From Clostridia bacterium (GTDB lineage Bacteria > Bacillota > Clostridia > Christensenellales > CAG-1252): DNA of 22,751 nucleotides. Location of the stretch: positions 1 through 22,751 of the forward strand of contig JAGAAA010000116.1 in assembly GCA_017615495.1 (NCBI GenBank). The letters run 5' to 3'. Made by a program: the position numbers and the translations under genes. The notes below the pieces were generated by a model, which worked only from the letters and a program-made list of their open reading frames with translations, did not search any database and was not told the DNA's origin. Shown piece by piece: positions 21,328 to 22,751 of the stretch (position 1 is its first letter; each line of letters starts with the position of its first letter).

Positions 21328-22751
21328 TTAATCGTCGCCCGCGCCCAAATATTCCAATGCGGACTTGGCGGGCACCGGCTTGGAATCCCCGTACCTGGTG
21401 AAGAACATAAACACGAATGCGATCACCACGCAGACCGCGGAATAGAGGAACAAGTATTGATCCTCAAAGTAGTCCATCACCAAGCCCGAAATGAAGGGGG
21501 TGATGGCTTGCGCGCTCATGGTGGAAATGTAATAGTAGCCCGTGTACTTGCCCACGCTGGACGAGGAGGAAAGCTCCAATACCATCGGGAAGGTGTTGAC
21601 GTTTGTGATGATCAGTCCGAAACCCGAGATCAGGTAAAAGATGGCAAACAGGTATTTTGCCATATGGTCGGGGCGGACGAACAAGAACACCAGAACGAAG
21701 GACACTGCCGCAAGCGAGAAACCGAGAAGCACGCTCTTGCGCCTGCCTATCTTGACGGCGAGGATGCCCACGGGGATAAATGCGATGGCGGAGACCGCCA
21801 TGGATACGCCCGAAATGATGGACGCCACGCCCGCGGATTGGTTCAGCACCTTGGTGCAGTAAACCGAGAGGTTACTTGAAATTGCGTTGTAACCCATAAA
21901 CCACATAAAGGTAGATGCGAGGATGAAGAAGAAGCTGCGCTTGAAGGCGCGCTCGTGCTTCTTTTTGCGAGCGGCAAGTTCCTCGGCGGAGATGGACTCC
22001 TCTTCCGTGACGTCTTCCGCCTTGTGCTCCTCCGCGCCAAGTTCCACCGCTTCGTCGTCGTTGCTGATGCCGTAGGCTTCACACTCCTTTTTGCAGTCCT
22101 CCACGTACTTGGGTTCGTTTACGAGGAAGAGGAAGGCGATCAAGAGCAACACCATCGCCGCCGCGCAAACCGCAAATATCTGCGTGAACGGGTTATCCGC
22201 TATTAGGAAGCCCACCGTGTAAATGACGAAGGCTATCGCGCCGCCGATGCCGCCCATTAGGTTGATCATCGCGTTGGCTTGCGAACGCAATGGCTTGGGG
22301 GTGACGTCCGGCATCAAGGCAACCGCCGGAGAGCGGAAGGACGCCATTGCCACAAGCACGAGGAACAATACGGCGAGGTAAATGCCGATGCGCTCGGGGT
22401 GCACTTTGGTGATCTTGGTGTTGACTTCTTCGCTGGCAAAGACCGCGATGCCCGGCTCCACAAAGCGCTGATACTCTTCGTTTTGCGCTTTGAAGGCGTT
22501 GTACTCGTCTTTTGTGATCTCAACCTTTTCGGAAATGCGGGTCGGCCCGTAAACCGTCGTTTCAATGCGGTAATACTTGCCGCCGTCCTTTTCGATCTCG
22601 GTCACGCCGTGACGGGCTATCTCAAGATACGCCTCCAAAGAATCCTTCTTGTTGAGTTTTAAGTAGTCGTGGTCGGAATAAGCGTAACCGACGCCCGATT
22701 TGGACTCGGTCTCATACATCATGGTATAAAACTCGTCGGCGGAAGCGTACA
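21328..22751 (-). CDS. major facilitator superfamily transporter (5' end outside window)
   Basis: The last 474 codons are present; the frame stays open through the window edge, so the first helices are missing. Nine hydrophobic helices are visible. The signature RSPAVALMPDVTPKPLRSQANA, followed by INLMGGIGG, is typical of a clostridial MFS group that resembles GPH/SLC45-type sugar transporters; the substrate is unknown. Two long polar segments are notable: about 110 residues ahead of the first visible helix (SDHDYLKLNKKDSLEAYLEI region), and a charged, Glu-rich central loop of about 70 residues between the two halves. GRRKSVLLG after a helix is the usual MFS cytoplasmic loop. The ATG at 22722 is internal and not the start. 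Confidence 0.85.
   Translation of the reverse strand, partial: YASADEFYTMMYETESKSGVGYAYSDHDYLKLNKKDSLEAYLEIARHGVTEIEKDGGKYYRIETTVYGPTRISEKVEITKDEYNAFKAQNEEYQRFVEPGIAVFASEEVNTKITKVHPERIGIYLAVLFLVLVAMASFRSPAVALMPDVTPKPLRSQANAMINLMGGIGGAIAFVIYTVGFLIADNPFTQIFAVCAAAMVLLLIAFLFLVNEPKYVEDCKKECEAYGISNDDEAVELGAEEHKAEDVTEEESISAEELAARKKKHERAFKRSFFFILASTFMWFMGYNAISSNLSVYCTKVLNQSAGVASIISGVSMAVSAIAFIPVGILAVKIGRRKSVLLGFSLAAVSFVLVFLFVRPDHMAKYLFAIFYLISGFGLIITNVNTFPMVLELSSSSSVGKYTGYYYISTMSAQAITPFISGLVMDYFEDQYLFLYSAVCVVIAFVFMFFTRYGDSKPVPAKSALEYLGAGDD

Overview
The window looks like a chromosomal segment of a spore-forming, gut-type Clostridia (Firmicutes). It carries spoIVA, spoVT, a SpoVB/YabM-type flippase and a SpoIIQ-like LytM protein, it uses Shine-Dalgarno starts with AGGAGG-like sites, and it has consensus sigma-A promoters and many short-loop terminators. 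Most genes are fairly GC-rich. Three or four (the PH-domain protein, the XRE regulator, the zinc-ribbon/NDT-like protein and the stretch around them) are visibly AT-richer. I cannot name the species.

Layout. 1-223: the end of galU (+) and a bidirectional terminator. 222-4011 (-): spoIVA with a candidate sigma-E promoter, preceded by a 736-residue protein of unknown function made of three copies of one domain joined by acidic, Pro/Glu-rich linkers. 4137-9407 (-): a tightly packed operon, read as sugar-phosphate isomerase-like protein, aroB, aroE-aroK fusion, aroQ, a frameshifted yfcE-type phosphoesterase, adenosine deaminase and a small membrane protein. Most of these genes overlap by 1-4 bases. 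The operon starts from a near-perfect promoter placed so that the transcript should begin at the first ATG. 9408-9740: a non-coding gap holding an array of eight different small hairpins joined by TGAATT/AATTCA spacers. 9741-11175: a SpoIIQ-like M23 protein (+), then a divergent pair (PH-domain membrane protein and XRE regulator) sharing an operator region. 11239-14892 (-): glycolytic operon pgk-tpiA-gpmI; Pgk has an unusual insertion of about 35 residues. 15026-19009 (-): spoVT-yabM-like-mazG-dusB, whose first three genes match the Bacillus subtilis order spoVT-yabM-yabN. 19080-20901 (-): a glutamate-5-kinase-like amino-acid kinase followed by an AT-rich zinc-ribbon protein with a nucleoside deoxyribosyltransferase/TIR-like C-terminal domain, probably acquired. 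20902-21327: a non-coding gap with two inverted copies of one dispersed repeat and a strong composite hairpin. 21328-22751 (-): a major facilitator transporter cut by the window edge.

The shikimate enzymes supply three of the central steps (3-dehydroquinate synthase, dehydratase, and dehydrogenase plus kinase). The glycolytic operon covers 1,3-bisphosphoglycerate, triose phosphate and 3-phosphoglycerate conversions. The sporulation genes cover coat basement assembly, mother-cell/forespore communication and late forespore gene control. The least explained items are the hairpin array, the inverted repeat pair, the three-domain acidic protein and the NDT/TIR-like protein.
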